Shown: piece by piece, positions 51,563 through 61,578 of the stretch
Layout: the number at the start of each line of letters is the position of its first letter
Position numbering within the stretch: the stretch's first letter is position 1
DNA from: Paracoccus nototheniae
GTDB taxonomy: Bacteria > Pseudomonadota > Alphaproteobacteria > Rhodobacterales > Rhodobacteraceae
Direction of reading: 5' to 3'
Assembly: GCF_004335005.1 (NCBI RefSeq)
Contig: NZ_RQRT01000001.1
Span: 124,001 to 188,000, forward strand
DNA length: 64,000 nucleotides
The notes under the pieces: generated by a model
What the model saw: the letters and a program-made list of their open reading frames with translations, nothing else
Databases searched by the model: none
Told to the model about the DNA's origin: nothing
Made by a program: the position numbers and the translations under genes

Positions 51563-52297
51563 ATGGACAAGCGCATTGCCACCCTGCCCGAAGCGGTGGC
51601 CGGTATCCCCAACAACGCCACGGTGATGATCGGCGGCTTCGGCGGCTCGGGCGCGCCGATCGAACTTATCCACGCCCTGATCGACCGGTTTCTGGCCACG
51701 GGCAGCCCCAGAGGCCTGACCGTCGTCAACAACAATGCGGGCAACGGCCATGTCGGCATCGCGGCGATGATCGAACAGGGGATGGTCGCACGGATGATCT
51801 GTTCCTTTCCCCGATCCGCGGATCCGCGCGTCTTCACCGACCGCTATCTGGCCGGGGATATCGCGCTGGACCTGGTGCCGCAGGGCACGCTGGCCGAACG
51901 CATCCGCGCGGGCGGGGCAGGCATTCCGGCCTTTTACACGCCCACCGGTTTCGGCACCGATCTGGCGCAGGGCAAGCCTGTGGCGGAATTCGAAGGGCGG
52001 TCCTATGTGCAGGAACGCTGGCTGAAGGCCGATGTCGCGCTGATCAAGGCGGAAACCGGCGACCCCCTTGGCAATCTGACCTATCGCATGGCGGCCCGCA
52101 ATTTCGCCCCGCTGATGGCGATGGCGGCGGCGCGGACCGTGGTGCAGGTCAGCCATCTGACCCAGCCCGGCGGCATCGACCCCGAGGCCGTGATCACGCC
52201 CGGCATCTTTGTCGATGCCGTGGTGCATGTGCCCGATCCCGCGCAGGAAGAGGATCTGAACCGCGCAGGCGCGCATTACCCGCAGGGGGCAGCATGA
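51563..52297 (+). CDS. pcaI: 3-oxoadipate CoA-transferase subunit A
   Basis: 244 residues, class I CoA-transferase alpha subunit. GGFGGSGAPIELIHALI near the start is the family loop; FPRSADPRVFTDRYLAG and FYTPTGFGTDLAQGK follow. With PcaJ it moves CoA from succinyl-CoA to 3-oxoadipate. AGGAGCG precedes ATG 51563. First gene of pcaIJF; its stop overlaps pcaJ by four bases. Confidence 0.93.
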   Translation: MDKRIATLPEAVAGIPNNATVMIGGFGGSGAPIELIHALIDRFLATGSPRGLTVVNNNAGNGHVGIAAMIEQGMVARMICSFPRSADPRVFTDRYLAGDIALDLVPQGTLAERIRAGGAGIPAFYTPTGFGTDLAQGKPVAEFEGRSYVQERWLKADVALIKAETGDPLGNLTYRMAARNFAPLMAMAAARTVVQVSHLTQPGGIDPEAVITPGIFVDAVVHVPDPAQEEDLNRAGAHYPQGAA

Positions 52298-52965
52298 CGA
52301 CCCGACTGACCAACGCCCAGATCGCGTGGCGCGCCGCGCAGGATATCCATGACGGCGCCTATGTGAACCTTGGCATCGGCTTTCCGGAAATGGTCGCCCG
52401 CTTTCAGCCGCCCGGCCGTCAGGCGATCTTTCACACCGAAAACGGCATCCTTGGGTTCGGCGCCGCCCCCGCGCCGGGGGACGAGGACTGGGATCTGATC
52501 AATGCCGGCAAGAAGGCCGTGACGATCCGGCCCGGAACGGCGTTCTTTCACCATGCCGACAGCTTTGCGATGGTGCGGGGCGGGCATCTGGATGTGGCGA
52601 TTCTTGGCGCCTATCAGGTGGCGCAGAACGGCGATCTGGCGAACTGGTCCACCGGCCCCAAGGGCGTGCCCGCCGTGGGCGGCGCGATGGATCTGGTGCA
52701 TGGGGCCAAACGCGTGGCCGTCATCACCGATCACGTCACCAAGGATGGCAAGCCCAAGCTGGTTCAGGCCTGCACGCTGCCGCTGACCGGGGTGGGCTGC
52801 GTGACCCGCGTCTATACCTCGCTGGCGGTGGTGGATATCGAAGCGGGCCGGTTCGTGTTGCGCGAAAAGCTGGCCGTGATGTCATTCGACGATCTGCAAT
52901 CGCTGACCGGCGCCGCGTTGCATGTCGATGGCGCCGTGACCGACCTGACCGTACCGGAGCTGTGA
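52294..52965 (+). CDS. pcaJ: 3-oxoadipate CoA-transferase subunit B
   Basis: 223 residues, beta subunit with the catalytic glutamate E49 in FHTENGILGFG (class I CoA-transferases form a glutamyl-CoA thioester there). VNLGIGFPEMVARF and GGAMDLVHGAKRVAVITDH are further family marks. ATGA overlap with pcaI, one-base gap to pcaF. Confidence 0.94.
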   Translation: MTTRLTNAQIAWRAAQDIHDGAYVNLGIGFPEMVARFQPPGRQAIFHTENGILGFGAAPAPGDEDWDLINAGKKAVTIRPGTAFFHHADSFAMVRGGHLDVAILGAYQVAQNGDLANWSTGPKGVPAVGGAMDLVHGAKRVAVITDHVTKDGKPKLVQACTLPLTGVGCVTRVYTSLAVVDIEAGRFVLREKLAVMSFDDLQSLTGAALHVDGAVTDLTVPEL

Positions 52966-52966
52966 C

Positions 52967-54169
52967 ATGACCGACGCATTCATCTGCGACTATATCCGCA
53001 CGCCCATCGGCCGCTATGGCGGCGCGCTGTCATCGGTCAGGGCGGATGATCTGGGGGCCATCCCCCTGCGCGCGCTGATGGCCCGCAACGGGGGCGTGGA
53101 CTGGCAGGCGGTCGACGACGTGATCTTTGGCTGCGCCAATCAGGCGGGCGAGGATAACCGCAATGTCGCGCGCATGTCGCTGTTGCTGGCCGGCCTTCCG
53201 GTCGGGCTGGGCGGCACCACGATCAACCGGCTGTGCGGGTCGGGCATGGACGCGGTGATGACCGCCGCCCGCGCCATCCGCGCGGGCGAGGCCGATCTGA
53301 TGATCGCGGGCGGGGTGGAATCCATGTCGCGCGCGCCCTTCGTCATGCCCAAGGCGGACACCGCCTTTTCCCGCAGCGCCGCCATTCACGACACGACCAT
53401 CGGCTGGCGTTTCGTCAATCCGCAGATGGAGGCGCAGTACGGCGTCGATTCCATGCCCGAGACGGCGGAGAACGTCGCCAGCGATTTCGCGATCAGCCGC
53501 GCAGATCAGGATACCTTTGCCCTGCGCTCGCAGCAAAAGGCCGCGCGGGCGCAGGCCAATGGACGGCTGGCCTCCGAGATCACGCCCGTCAGCATCGCGC
53601 AGCGCAAGGGCGATCCCAGACTGGTCACGCAGGACGAACATCCCCGCGAGACTATGATCGAGACGCTGGCCGGGCTGAAGGCTCCCTTCCGCAAGGGTGG
53701 CACGGTGACGGCGGGCAATGCCTCGGGCGTCAATGACGGGGCGGCGGCCCTGATCATCGCGTCAGAGGCCGGGGCCCGCAGGCATGGCCTGACCCCCATC
53801 GCCCGCGTGTTGGGCGGGGCCGTGGCCGGGGTTGAACCACGCATCATGGGCTTTGGCCCGGCGCCCGCGTCGCGCCGGCTGATGGCCAGACTGGGCCTGG
53901 GCCAGGCCGATTTCGACGTGATCGAACTGAACGAGGCCTTCGCTTCTCAGGGTCTTGCCACGCTGCGCGATCTGGGGATTGCCGATGACGATCCCCGCGT
54001 GAATCCCAATGGCGGCGCCATCGCGCTTGGCCACCCCTTGGGCATGTCCGGCGCGCGCATCACCGGCACCGCGGCGCTGGAACTGATGCGCAGCGGCGGC
54101 AAGCGGTCGCTGTCGATGATGTGCATCGGCGTGGGGCAGGGCATCGCGCTGGCACTGGAGCGGGTCTGA
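52967..54169 (+). CDS. pcaF: 3-oxoadipyl-CoA thiolase
   Basis: 400 residues. Catalytic C90 in [11 protein letters not shown], His in [12 protein letters not shown] and C386 in MCIGVGQG. The PcaF subgroup of acetyl-CoA acyltransferases is indicated by size, operon and the [14 protein letters not shown] stretch. Cleaves 3-oxoadipyl-CoA to succinyl-CoA and acetyl-CoA, the last step of the 3-oxoadipate route. Converges on the LysR gene with only two bases between stops. Confidence 0.94.
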   Translation: MTDAFICDYIRTPIGRYGGALSSVRADDLGAIPLRALMARNGGVDWQAVDDVIFGCANQAGEDNRNVARMSLLLAGLPVGLGGTTINRLCGSGMDAVMTAARAIRAGEADLMIAGGVESMSRAPFVMPKADTAFSRSAAIHDTTIGWRFVNPQMEAQYGVDSMPETAENVASDFAISRADQDTFALRSQQKAARAQANGRLASEITPVSIAQRKGDPRLVTQDEHPRETMIETLAGLKAPFRKGGTVTAGNASGVNDGAAALIIASEAGARRHGLTPIARVLGGAVAGVEPRIMGFGPAPASRRLMARLGLGQADFDVIELNEAFASQGLATLRDLGIADDDPRVNPNGGAIALGHPLGMSGARITGTAALELMRSGGKRSLSMMCIGVGQGIALALERV

Positions 54170-54171
54170 CC

Positions 54172-55110
54172 TCAGCCCTCGTCGGCATCCGGGGGCGTCA
54201 GGTTGTTGGCCTGCAGCCAGGCGGGCTTTTCGGCATACATCTCGCGGATCAGGCGCTTGACCAGATCCAGATCGCGGGATGTATCGCCCGCCCGGTGGCT
54301 GAGAATAACCGGAGAGGTCGCGCGCGGGCTGTCGATCACGCGATAGCGCAGGTCGGTCCGCATCTGCTGCGCGGATGAGGGGATGATGCAGATCCCGGAA
54401 TCGGCGGCGACCAGACCAAGCGCGGTCTGGATCTCGCGCACCTCCAGCACGTCATGGGGGCGGATATCCTCGGCCTGCAGCAGGGTCATGACCTGATCGG
54501 CATAGCTGGGGCGCGGTTCCTTGGGATAGACGATCAGATGCTGGCCCGCCAGATCGGCCAGCCGGATCGGCGTCGCCTGTCGTGCCAGGGCCGCGTCGGG
54601 GGGCAGGGCCACGACCAGCCGTTCCTCGCGCAGGGTGGTGCTGGCGACGTTTGGATCGCTGTGCCGCATCCGGCCAAAGCCGATATCGATGCGGCCTTCC
54701 TTCAACGCCGCGACCTGCTGGATCGACAGCATCTCCAACAGCTGGATGTCCAGTTCCGGGGCGTTCCGGCGCAGCTTGCGCACCAGCACCGGCAGCCCGC
54801 CGTAAAGGGTCGAGGCGACGAAGCCGATCGACAGAACCCGGTTGCGGTTCATGCCCACCCGGCGCGTCGCATCCTTCATCTGATCCACCCGCCCCAGCAC
54901 CTGCAGCGCCTGTTCGTAAAACAGCCGCCCCGCATCGGTCAGCTTGATGGGGCGGCTTTTGCGGGTGATCAGGGTCACGCCCAGCTCATCCTCCAACAGC
55001 TGGATCTGACGGCTCAGCGGCGGCTGCGCGATGTTCAGCTGTTCGGCGGCGCGGGTAAAGTTCCGGGCGCTGGCGACGGCCACGAAATAGCGCAACTGAC
55101 GCAGATCCAT
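54172..55110 (-). CDS. LysR family regulator (CatR/BenM/CatM type)
   Basis: 312 residues. N-terminal helix-turn-helix MDLRQLRYFVAVASARNFTRAAEQLNIAQPPLSRQIQLLEDELG with the QPPLSRQI segment typical of CatR/BenM; effector domain with SIGFVASTLYGGLPVLVRKLR. Divergent from catBCA with an ATAC-N7-GTAT site in between. Most likely activates catBCA and possibly the ben genes in response to cis,cis-muconate, by analogy with CatM/BenM. Confidence 0.88.
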   Translation of the reverse strand: MDLRQLRYFVAVASARNFTRAAEQLNIAQPPLSRQIQLLEDELGVTLITRKSRPIKLTDAGRLFYEQALQVLGRVDQMKDATRRVGMNRNRVLSIGFVASTLYGGLPVLVRKLRRNAPELDIQLLEMLSIQQVAALKEGRIDIGFGRMRHSDPNVASTTLREERLVVALPPDAALARQATPIRLADLAGQHLIVYPKEPRPSYADQVMTLLQAEDIRPHDVLEVREIQTALGLVAADSGICIIPSSAQQMRTDLRYRVIDSPRATSPVILSHRAGDTSRDLDLVKRLIREMYAEKPAWLQANNLTPPDADEG

Positions 55111-55184
55111 CGGGTCTCTTTTTCATCGTTTTGGGTATGCTGCACTGCAGCGCGCAGATGATTGCGGGGCGTTTCGCCATCATA

Positions 55185-55199
55185 ATACCCACAGGGTAT
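55185..55199 (+). promoter_or_regulatory. CatM/BenM-type LysR operator
   Basis: ATAC-CCACAGG-GTAT, an exact match to the ATAC-N7-GTAT site bound by BenM and CatM in Acinetobacter. It lies 57 bases before the catB ATG and 75 bases from the LysR start, as expected for a recognition-binding site. Confidence 0.8.
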
Positions 55200-55255
55200 C
55201 GCATCAAACCAAATCGGTCTTGGACGCAGCGGCCCCGGACCGGCATTCTGGCGAC

Positions 55256-56437
55256 ATGAACCAGTCATTCGCCCCCCTCGCCACCGCCGCCCCCGTGATT
55301 TCACGGGTCGAGACGCTGATCCTCGATCTGCCCACCATCCGCCCGCACAAGCTGTCGGTCGCGACGATGACCGGGCAGGTCGTGACGCTTGTGCGCCTTC
55401 ATTGCAGCGACGGGGTCACCGGTCTGGGCGAGGGCACGACCATCGGCGGGTTGGCCTATGGCGGCGAAAGCCCCGAAAGCATCAAGACCAATATCGACAC
55501 ATGGTTCGCCCCGGTGATGATCGGTCAGGATGCCACGCGGGTCGGGTCGCTGATGGCGCGGATCGGACGGATGGTGCGCGAGAACCGCTTTGCCAAATCG
55601 GCGGTGGAATGCGCGCTGCTGGATGCCCAGGGCCAGCGGGTCGGCCTGCCAGTCAGCGAGCTGTTGGGCGGGCGGCGGCGCGACCGCCTGCCGGTGGCCT
55701 GGACATTGGCCTCGGGCGATACCGCGCGCGACATTGCCGAGGCGGAACGGATGCTGGATCTGCGCCGCCACCGCGTCTTCAAGCTGAAGATCGGCGCGCG
55801 CGGGCTGCGCGAGGATATCGCCCATGTCGCGGCGATCGGGCGGGCGCTTGGTGACCAGGTCTCGATCCGCGTCGATGTGAACATGGCCTGGTCGGAACAT
55901 CAGGCCGCGTTCGGCATGGCGGCCCTTGCCGATGTGGGCTGCGAACTGGTCGAACAGCCCGTCGCATCCGCCGCCGCGATGGGCCGTCTGGTGCGCCGCT
56001 TTCCCATCGCGCTGATGGCTGATGAATCGCTGACCGGCCCCGACAGCGCCTTCCAGATCGCCCGTGTGCAGGGCGCCGATGTCTTTGCCGTCAAGCTGGA
56101 ACAAAGCGGCGGCGCCTTCGACGCCCTGCGCGTGGCGGCCATCGCGGATGCGGCGGGGATCGGCCTTTATGGCGGCACGATGCTGGAGGGGGCGGTGGGC
56201 ACGGTCATCTCGGCCCATGTCTTCGCGACCTTTGCCAATCTGCAATGGGGGACCGAACTGTTCGGCCCGCTGCTGCTGACCGAAGAGATCCTGACCGAGC
56301 CGCTGGATTACAGCGATTTCGAACTGACCGTTCCGACCGGCCCCGGCCTCGGCCTGACGCTGGATTCCGATCGCGTGGCGTTTTTCGCCCGCGACGGCCT
56401 GCGCAAGACGATCAGCCTGCCCCAAGCAAGGATATGA
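55256..56437 (+). CDS. catB: Muconate cycloisomerase
   Basis: 393 residues, enolase superfamily, lactonizing branch: VFKLKIGARGLREDIAHV with the KxK catalytic lysines, metal ligands in IRVDVNMAWSE, CELVEQPVAS and LMADESLTGPDS, Lys in FAVKLEQSGG, and a C-terminal Glu in LFGPLLLTEE. Converts cis,cis-muconate to muconolactone. ATG at 55256; a start 12 codons earlier is possible but lies nearer the promoter. Overlaps catC by four bases. Confidence 0.93.
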   Translation: MNQSFAPLATAAPVISRVETLILDLPTIRPHKLSVATMTGQVVTLVRLHCSDGVTGLGEGTTIGGLAYGGESPESIKTNIDTWFAPVMIGQDATRVGSLMARIGRMVRENRFAKSAVECALLDAQGQRVGLPVSELLGGRRRDRLPVAWTLASGDTARDIAEAERMLDLRRHRVFKLKIGARGLREDIAHVAAIGRALGDQVSIRVDVNMAWSEHQAAFGMAALADVGCELVEQPVASAAAMGRLVRRFPIALMADESLTGPDSAFQIARVQGADVFAVKLEQSGGAFDALRVAAIADAAGIGLYGGTMLEGAVGTVISAHVFATFANLQWGTELFGPLLLTEEILTEPLDYSDFELTVPTGPGLGLTLDSDRVAFFARDGLRKTISLPQARI

Positions 56438-56730
56438 CGATGCTGTATCATGTGTTCATGGACGTGACCCTGCCGCGCGATCTGCCCGCCGACGAAACCG
56501 CCCGGATTCTGGCCCGCGAAAAAGCCTATTCGCAGGATCTGCAACGCAGCGGCAAATGGCGCCATATCTGGCGGATCGCCGGGCAATACGCGAATTACAG
56601 CGTCTTTGACGTGCAGGACCATGACGAGCTGCACCGCATCCTGTCCGGCCTGCCCCTGTTCGATTTCATGGACATCCGGGTGACGCCGCTGCTGCGCCAC
56701 CCTTCGGCCATCCGCGAGGATGACCGCTAA
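56434..56730 (+). CDS. catC: Muconolactone delta-isomerase
   Basis: 98 residues, normal family size (about 96). MLYHVFMDVTLPRDLPADE, WRHIWRIAGQYANYSVFDV and FDFMDIRVTPLLRHPS follow the decameric MIase pattern. Turns muconolactone into 3-oxoadipate enol-lactone. Start at 56434 overlaps the catB stop (ATGA); an ATG two codons later is possible. Sixty-eight bases before catA, which has its own strong binding site. Confidence 0.93.
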   Translation: MTMLYHVFMDVTLPRDLPADETARILAREKAYSQDLQRSGKWRHIWRIAGQYANYSVFDVQDHDELHRILSGLPLFDFMDIRVTPLLRHPSAIREDDR

Positions 56731-56798
56731 GACCGCCCACCGGCAGGAAAGGGAGCCCTGCCGACCAAGTTTCAAGATGAATCCAGGAGGAGAAACCC

Positions 56799-57737
56799 AT
56801 GACCGTGACGATCTTTGACCGACCCGACATTCAGGATTTCCTGAAAGACCTCAGCGGCCTGACCAACAGTGACGGCGATCCGCGCATGAAGCAGATCGTG
56901 CACCGGCTGATGTCGGATCTGTTCCGCGCGATCGACGATCTGGACATCACGCCGGACGAATACTGGCAGGGCATGGCATGGCTGAACGATCTGGGCGCGG
57001 CGGGGCAGGCGGGGCTGGTCTCTCCGGGGCTGGGGATCGATCATTTCATGGATGAACGGCTGGATGCCATCGACGCCGCTCTGGGCATTGAGAACCCCAC
57101 GCCGCGCACCATCGAAGGCCCGCTATATGTGGCAGGCGCACCCGAGGCCGTGGGCTTTGCCCGGCTGGATGACGGGCGTGACACCGACGGCCACACGCTG
57201 CTCATGCATGGCACGGTGCGCGGCGCCGACGGCCAGCCGATGGCGGGCGCCAGGGTCGAGGTCTGGCATTGCGACACGCGCGGCTTTTATTCGCATTTCG
57301 ACCCGACCGGCCAGCAGGCACCCTTCAACATGCGCCGCACGATCATCACCGACGATCAGGGCCGCTACAAATTCCAAAGCATCCTGCCCAGTGGCTATGG
57401 CGTGCCCCCCGGCAGCCCGACCGAGGCGCTGCTGAGCGCGCTTGGACGCCACGGCCAGCGCCCGGCCCATATCCACCTGTTCGTCAGCGGTGATGGCCAT
57501 CGCAAGCTGACCACCCAGATCAATATCGAGGGCGATCCCCTGATCGACGACGATTTCGCCTTTGCCACCCGCGAAGGGCTGGTGCCCCCTGTCATGGAAC
57601 GCAGCGACGCCGACAGCATCGCGGCCCACAGCCTGACCGGCGCCTTTGCCGAGATCGCATTCGACATCCACCTGACCGCCCTGATCGACGGCGTGGACAA
57701 CCAGTTGAACGAACAGCGCCGCCGCGCGGCCGCCTGA
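56799..57737 (+). CDS. catA: Catechol 1,2-dioxygenase
   Basis: 312 residues, intradiol dioxygenase. Iron ligands fall at Tyr164 (RGFYSHFD), Tyr200 (PSGYGVPP), His224 and His226 (RPAHIHLFV), the same numbers as in Acinetobacter CatA, so the protein is collinear with it. N-terminal helical linker domain (about 1-100) is intact. Ring-cleaves catechol between the hydroxyls to cis,cis-muconate. CAGGAGGAGAAACCC precedes the start. Followed by a hairpin at 57753-57768. Confidence 0.95.
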   Translation: MTVTIFDRPDIQDFLKDLSGLTNSDGDPRMKQIVHRLMSDLFRAIDDLDITPDEYWQGMAWLNDLGAAGQAGLVSPGLGIDHFMDERLDAIDAALGIENPTPRTIEGPLYVAGAPEAVGFARLDDGRDTDGHTLLMHGTVRGADGQPMAGARVEVWHCDTRGFYSHFDPTGQQAPFNMRRTIITDDQGRYKFQSILPSGYGVPPGSPTEALLSALGRHGQRPAHIHLFVSGDGHRKLTTQINIEGDPLIDDDFAFATREGLVPPVMERSDADSIAAHSLTGAFAEIAFDIHLTALIDGVDNQLNEQRRRAAA

Positions 57738-57752
57738 TCGCACCCGGGGTCG

Positions 57753-57768
57753 CGGGGGACTGCCCCCG
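57753..57768 (+). terminator. Hairpin between catA and benA
   Basis: CGGGGG-ACTG-CCCCCG, six G:C/C:G pairs around a four-base loop, 16 bases after the catA stop and 85 bases before benA. May be a partial terminator separating cat from ben transcription. Confidence 0.5.
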
Positions 57769-57852
57769 GCCCGCCCCATCCCCTCCTGTTTTCTTCATGA
57801 CATCCATACAAGGCCTGCCCGCATGCGGCGCAGCCTTGGGAAAGGACCACGC

Positions 57853-59211
57853 ATGTCTGCGATTATCGACAAGGCCCGCGATCTGGACCATCTGCTGGCC
57901 CATGCCGTGCAGGACGACGCACAGGCCGGGCTGTTCCGCTGCCGCCGCGACATCTTTACCAACGAAGATCTGTTCGCGCTGGAGATGAAGCACATCTTTG
58001 AAGGCAACTGGGTCTATCTGGCCCATGAAAGCCAGATCCCCCAGATCAACGATTACTATACCACATGGATCGGTCGCCAGCCGGTGGTCATCACCCGCGA
58101 CAAGACCGGCGGTCTGAACGCCGTGATCAATGCCTGCGCGCATAAGGGCGCCATGCTGTGCCGCCGCAAGCAGGGCAACAAGGGCAGCTTCACCTGCCCC
58201 TTTCACGGCTGGACCTTTGCCAATACCGGCACGCTGCTGAAGGTCAAGGATGCCCGGACGACGCAATATCCCGACCAGTTCGCCAAGGACGGATCGCATG
58301 ATCTGACCCGGGTCGCCCGGTTCGAAAGCTATCGCGGGTTCCTGTTCGGCAGCCTGAATGCCGATGTCGCGCCTTTGGCCGATTATCTGGGCGACACCAC
58401 CGTGATCATCGACCAGATCGTCGATCAGGCCCCCGAGGGGCTGGAGGTGCTGCGCGGCAATTCATCCTATATCTACGATGGCAACTGGAAGCTGCAGATG
58501 GAGAATGGCTGCGACGGCTATCACGTCAGCTCGGTCCATTGGAACTATGCCACGACCATGGACCGGCGCAGCGAGACCGGCACCAAGGCGGTCGATGCCA
58601 ACAGCTGGAGCAAATCGGTCGCGGGCGTCTATGGGTTCGACAACGGCCATATCCTGCTGTGGACCAACACCGCCAACCCCGAGGTCCGCCCGGTCTGGAA
58701 CCGGCGCGAGGATATCGCGGCGCGCTTGGGTGCGGACAAGGCGGCCTTCATCGTCAACCAGACGCGCAATCTGTGCCTCTATCCGAACGTCTTTCTGATG
58801 GACCAGTTCAGCACCCAGATCCGCGTGATCCGCCCGCTTGGCGTCGATCGGACCGAGGTGACCATCTTTTGCTTTGCCCCCAAGGGGGAAAGCGCCGGGG
58901 ACCGCGCCACCCGCATCCGCCAATACGAAGATTTCTTCAACGTGTCCGGCATGGGCACTTCGGATGACCTTGAAGAATTCCGCGCCTGCCAGACCGCCTA
59001 TGCCGGCAGCGCGCGCCTGTGGAACGACATGTCGCGCGGTGCGCCTTTGTGGATCCACGGCGCGGATGACAATGCCCGCCGCATGGGCCTGAACCCGCTG
59101 ATCTCGGGCGAACGCAGCGAGGATGAAGGCCTGTTCGTCTGCCAGCACGACTACTGGGCCCGCGTCATGCGCGACGCTCTGGCCCGCGAAAAGACCGGAG
59201 AGATGGCATGA
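57853..59211 (+). CDS. benA: Benzoate 1,2-dioxygenase large (alpha) subunit
   Basis: 452 residues. Rieske [2Fe-2S] site CAHKGAMLC ... CPFHGW (C-x-H-x16-20-C-x2-H) and mononuclear iron motif in [16 protein letters not shown]. Length and the [13 protein letters not shown] region fit the benzoate/toluate/anthranilate oxygenase group. Converts benzoate to the cis-1,2-dihydrodiol with BenB and BenC. ATG 57853 after AAAGGACC. ATGA overlap with benB. A broader substrate range (toluate) cannot be excluded. Confidence 0.92.
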   Translation: MSAIIDKARDLDHLLAHAVQDDAQAGLFRCRRDIFTNEDLFALEMKHIFEGNWVYLAHESQIPQINDYYTTWIGRQPVVITRDKTGGLNAVINACAHKGAMLCRRKQGNKGSFTCPFHGWTFANTGTLLKVKDARTTQYPDQFAKDGSHDLTRVARFESYRGFLFGSLNADVAPLADYLGDTTVIIDQIVDQAPEGLEVLRGNSSYIYDGNWKLQMENGCDGYHVSSVHWNYATTMDRRSETGTKAVDANSWSKSVAGVYGFDNGHILLWTNTANPEVRPVWNRREDIAARLGADKAAFIVNQTRNLCLYPNVFLMDQFSTQIRVIRPLGVDRTEVTIFCFAPKGESAGDRATRIRQYEDFFNVSGMGTSDDLEEFRACQTAYAGSARLWNDMSRGAPLWIHGADDNARRMGLNPLISGERSEDEGLFVCQHDYWARVMRDALAREKTGEMA

Positions 59212-59696
59212 GCATCGATTACCCCGCCATCTGCGCGTTCCTGTATCGCGAGGCGCGCCTGCTGGACGACCGGCAATGGGACGACTGGCTGGCCTGCTAT
59301 GCGCCTGACGCGCCCTATTGGATGCCCGCATGGGACGACAACGACCAGACGACCCGGGATCCGCAATCCGAAATCTCGCTGATCTATTATCCCAACCGAG
59401 AGGGGCTGGAGGATCGGGTCTTCCGCATCAAGACCGAACGGTCCGGCGCATCCACGCCAGAACCCCGCACCAGCCATGCTGTCCAGAATGTCGAGGTGAT
59501 CGCCGATCGCGGGGCCGAGGTCGATGTCCGCTATAACTTCCACACCCTGAACCACCGCTACAAGGCGACCGATCAGTTCTTTGGGACCATGTTCGTGACC
59601 CTGCGGCAGGACGATGGCGGGCTGCGGATCGCCGCGAAAAAGATCGTGCTGAAGAACGACTACATCCGTCAGGTCATCGACGTATATCACGTCTGA
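59208..59696 (+). CDS. benB: Benzoate 1,2-dioxygenase small (beta) subunit
   Basis: 162 residues, ring-hydroxylating beta subunit fold. [34 protein letters not shown] and the C-terminal [19 protein letters not shown] are typical of BenB/XylY. Structural partner of BenA in the (alpha-beta)3 oxygenase. Confidence 0.92.
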   Translation: MSIDYPAICAFLYREARLLDDRQWDDWLACYAPDAPYWMPAWDDNDQTTRDPQSEISLIYYPNREGLEDRVFRIKTERSGASTPEPRTSHAVQNVEVIADRGAEVDVRYNFHTLNHRYKATDQFFGTMFVTLRQDDGGLRIAAKKIVLKNDYIRQVIDVYHV

Positions 59697-59734
59697 CCGC
59701 CCCGACCCCGCACAACCGCAAGGAGGAGGCGACC

Positions 59735-60757
59735 ATGTGCCATACCATAGCCCTGAATTTCGAGGACGGGATCACCCGGATCATCGACTGCAAGCCCGGC
59801 GAAAAGGTTCTGGATGCGGCGTTCCGCAACCGGATCAACCTGCCGATGGATTGCTCTGACGGCGTTTGCGGCACCTGCAAATGCCGGGCTGAAAGCGGCG
59901 CCTATGATCTGGGCGATGATTACATCGACGATGCGCTGACCGGGGACGAGGCTGCCCAGGGGCTGGTCCTGACCTGCCAGATGGTGCCCTCGTCCGATTG
60001 CGTGCTGTCGGTGCCGGTGACCGCGCAGGCCTGCAAGACAGGCCAGCAGGTCTTTGCCGCGACCGTGGCCCGGATCCAGCCGCATCACGACGCGGCCATC
60101 GTGCTGGAACTGGACATCGACGAGGCCGCGCCCGCCTTTCTGCCGGGGCAATATGTGAACATCGCCGTGCCGGGCAGCGGCGCGCACCGGTCCTATTCCT
60201 TCAGCAATGCACCGGGCGATCGCAGGCTGGGGTTCCTGATCAGGACGATCCCCGGCGGCGTCATGAGCGGCTGGCTGGCCCGCGCCAGACCCGGCGACCG
60301 GCTGGAGCTGACCGGCCCGATGGGCAGCTTTTATCTGCGCGGCGGCGACGGTCCGTTGTTGTGTCTGGCGGGCGGCACCGGGCTGGCGCCGTTCCTGTCT
60401 ATGCTGGAAACTCTGGCCCGCGCCGGATCACGGCGTCAGATCCACCTGATCTATGGCGTCACCCGCGATCTGGACCTGGTGCTGGTCGATCAGATCGTGG
60501 CGCTGACAAAACGCCTGCCGAACCTGACCTTTGCCACCGTGGTGGCCGACCCTGCGTCCGATCACCCCCGCAAGGGCTGGGTCACCGGACATATGCCCGA
60601 CGAGATGCTGGCGGCGGGCGGCGTCGACATCTATCTGTGCGGGCCGCCGCCGATGGTCGATGCCGTGCGCGGCTATCTGGACGACCAGCGCATCGAACCG
60701 GCCAGCTTTTATTATGAGAAATTCACCCCCAACGCCCCGCTGAAGGCCAGCGCATGA
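59735..60757 (+). CDS. benC: Benzoate dioxygenase reductase
   Basis: 340 residues. N-terminal plant-type ferredoxin (MDCSDGVCGTCKCRAESG with the C-x4-C-x2-C set and a later Cys in TCQMVPSSDC), then a ferredoxin-NADP-reductase-like FAD domain (RSYSFSNAPGD) and NADH domain (LLCLAGGTGLAPFLSML). Passes electrons from NADH to BenA. Start follows AAGGAGGAGGCGACC; overlaps benD by four bases. Confidence 0.94.
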   Translation: MCHTIALNFEDGITRIIDCKPGEKVLDAAFRNRINLPMDCSDGVCGTCKCRAESGAYDLGDDYIDDALTGDEAAQGLVLTCQMVPSSDCVLSVPVTAQACKTGQQVFAATVARIQPHHDAAIVLELDIDEAAPAFLPGQYVNIAVPGSGAHRSYSFSNAPGDRRLGFLIRTIPGGVMSGWLARARPGDRLELTGPMGSFYLRGGDGPLLCLAGGTGLAPFLSMLETLARAGSRRQIHLIYGVTRDLDLVLVDQIVALTKRLPNLTFATVVADPASDHPRKGWVTGHMPDEMLAAGGVDIYLCGPPPMVDAVRGYLDDQRIEPASFYYEKFTPNAPLKASA

Positions 60758-61539
60758 CCGCCGCTTTCTTTGCCGGGCGCTTTGCGGGCAAGGTCATGGT
60801 GGTCACCGGGGCCGCGCAGGGCATCGGGCAGGCCGTCGCCCTGCGCGCCTCAGCCGAGGGGGCCCGCGTCCTGTTGGTGGACCGCGCCGAGTTCCTGCCC
60901 GAGGTCGTTGCCGGCGCGCAGGGTCGGGCGGCGGGCTTTGTCGCCGATCTTGAGACATGGGCCGGCGCGGACGCCGCCATGCGTCATGCGGTCGATGCCT
61001 TTGGCGGCATCGACATCCTGATCAACGTGGTGGGCGGCGCGATCCGCATGCGGCCCTTTGCGGATTTCGAGCCCGCCCAGATCGACGCCGAGATCCGCCG
61101 GTCGCTGATGCCGACGCTGTATGGCTGCCACGCGGTCCTGCCGCATCTGGCGGCGCGGGGCGGCGGCACCATCGTCAACGTGTCGTCCAACGCGACTCGG
61201 GGCATTCACCGGGTGCCCTATTCGGCGGCCAAGGGGGGCGTGAACGCGATCACCGCCTCGCTGGCGATGGAGCTTGCGGGCCAGAATATCCGGGTCGTGG
61301 CCACCGCACCGGGCGGCACCGACGCCCCGCCCCGCCGCATCCCCCGCAATGCCGCAGGCGACAGCCCGGCGGAACGGCAATGGATGGTTCAGGTCAGGGA
61401 TCAGGTGACGGGGTCCAGCTTTCTGGGGCGCTACGCCAGCATCGATGAACAGGTGGCGCCGATCCTGTTTCTGGCCTCGGACGAGGCGTCCTACATCACC
61501 GGCTCTGTCCTGCCCGTCGCGGGAGGCGACACGGGCTGA
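60754..61539 (+). CDS. benD: Benzoate cis-dihydrodiol dehydrogenase
   Basis: 261 residues, SDR enzyme: VVTGAAQGIGQAVALRAS, NVVGGAIRM, catalytic Ser in VSSNATRG, Tyr/Lys in YSAAKGGVN, and the C-terminal SYITGSVLPVAGGDTG. Oxidises and decarboxylates the benzoate cis-diol to catechol with NAD+. ATGA overlap with benC, next gene 39 bases on. Confidence 0.93.
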   Translation: MTAAFFAGRFAGKVMVVTGAAQGIGQAVALRASAEGARVLLVDRAEFLPEVVAGAQGRAAGFVADLETWAGADAAMRHAVDAFGGIDILINVVGGAIRMRPFADFEPAQIDAEIRRSLMPTLYGCHAVLPHLAARGGGTIVNVSSNATRGIHRVPYSAAKGGVNAITASLAMELAGQNIRVVATAPGGTDAPPRRIPRNAAGDSPAERQWMVQVRDQVTGSSFLGRYASIDEQVAPILFLASDEASYITGSVLPVAGGDTG

Positions 61540-61578
61540 CGGCTGAAACATCATCAAGACAAGGGAGGAATTCACCAT

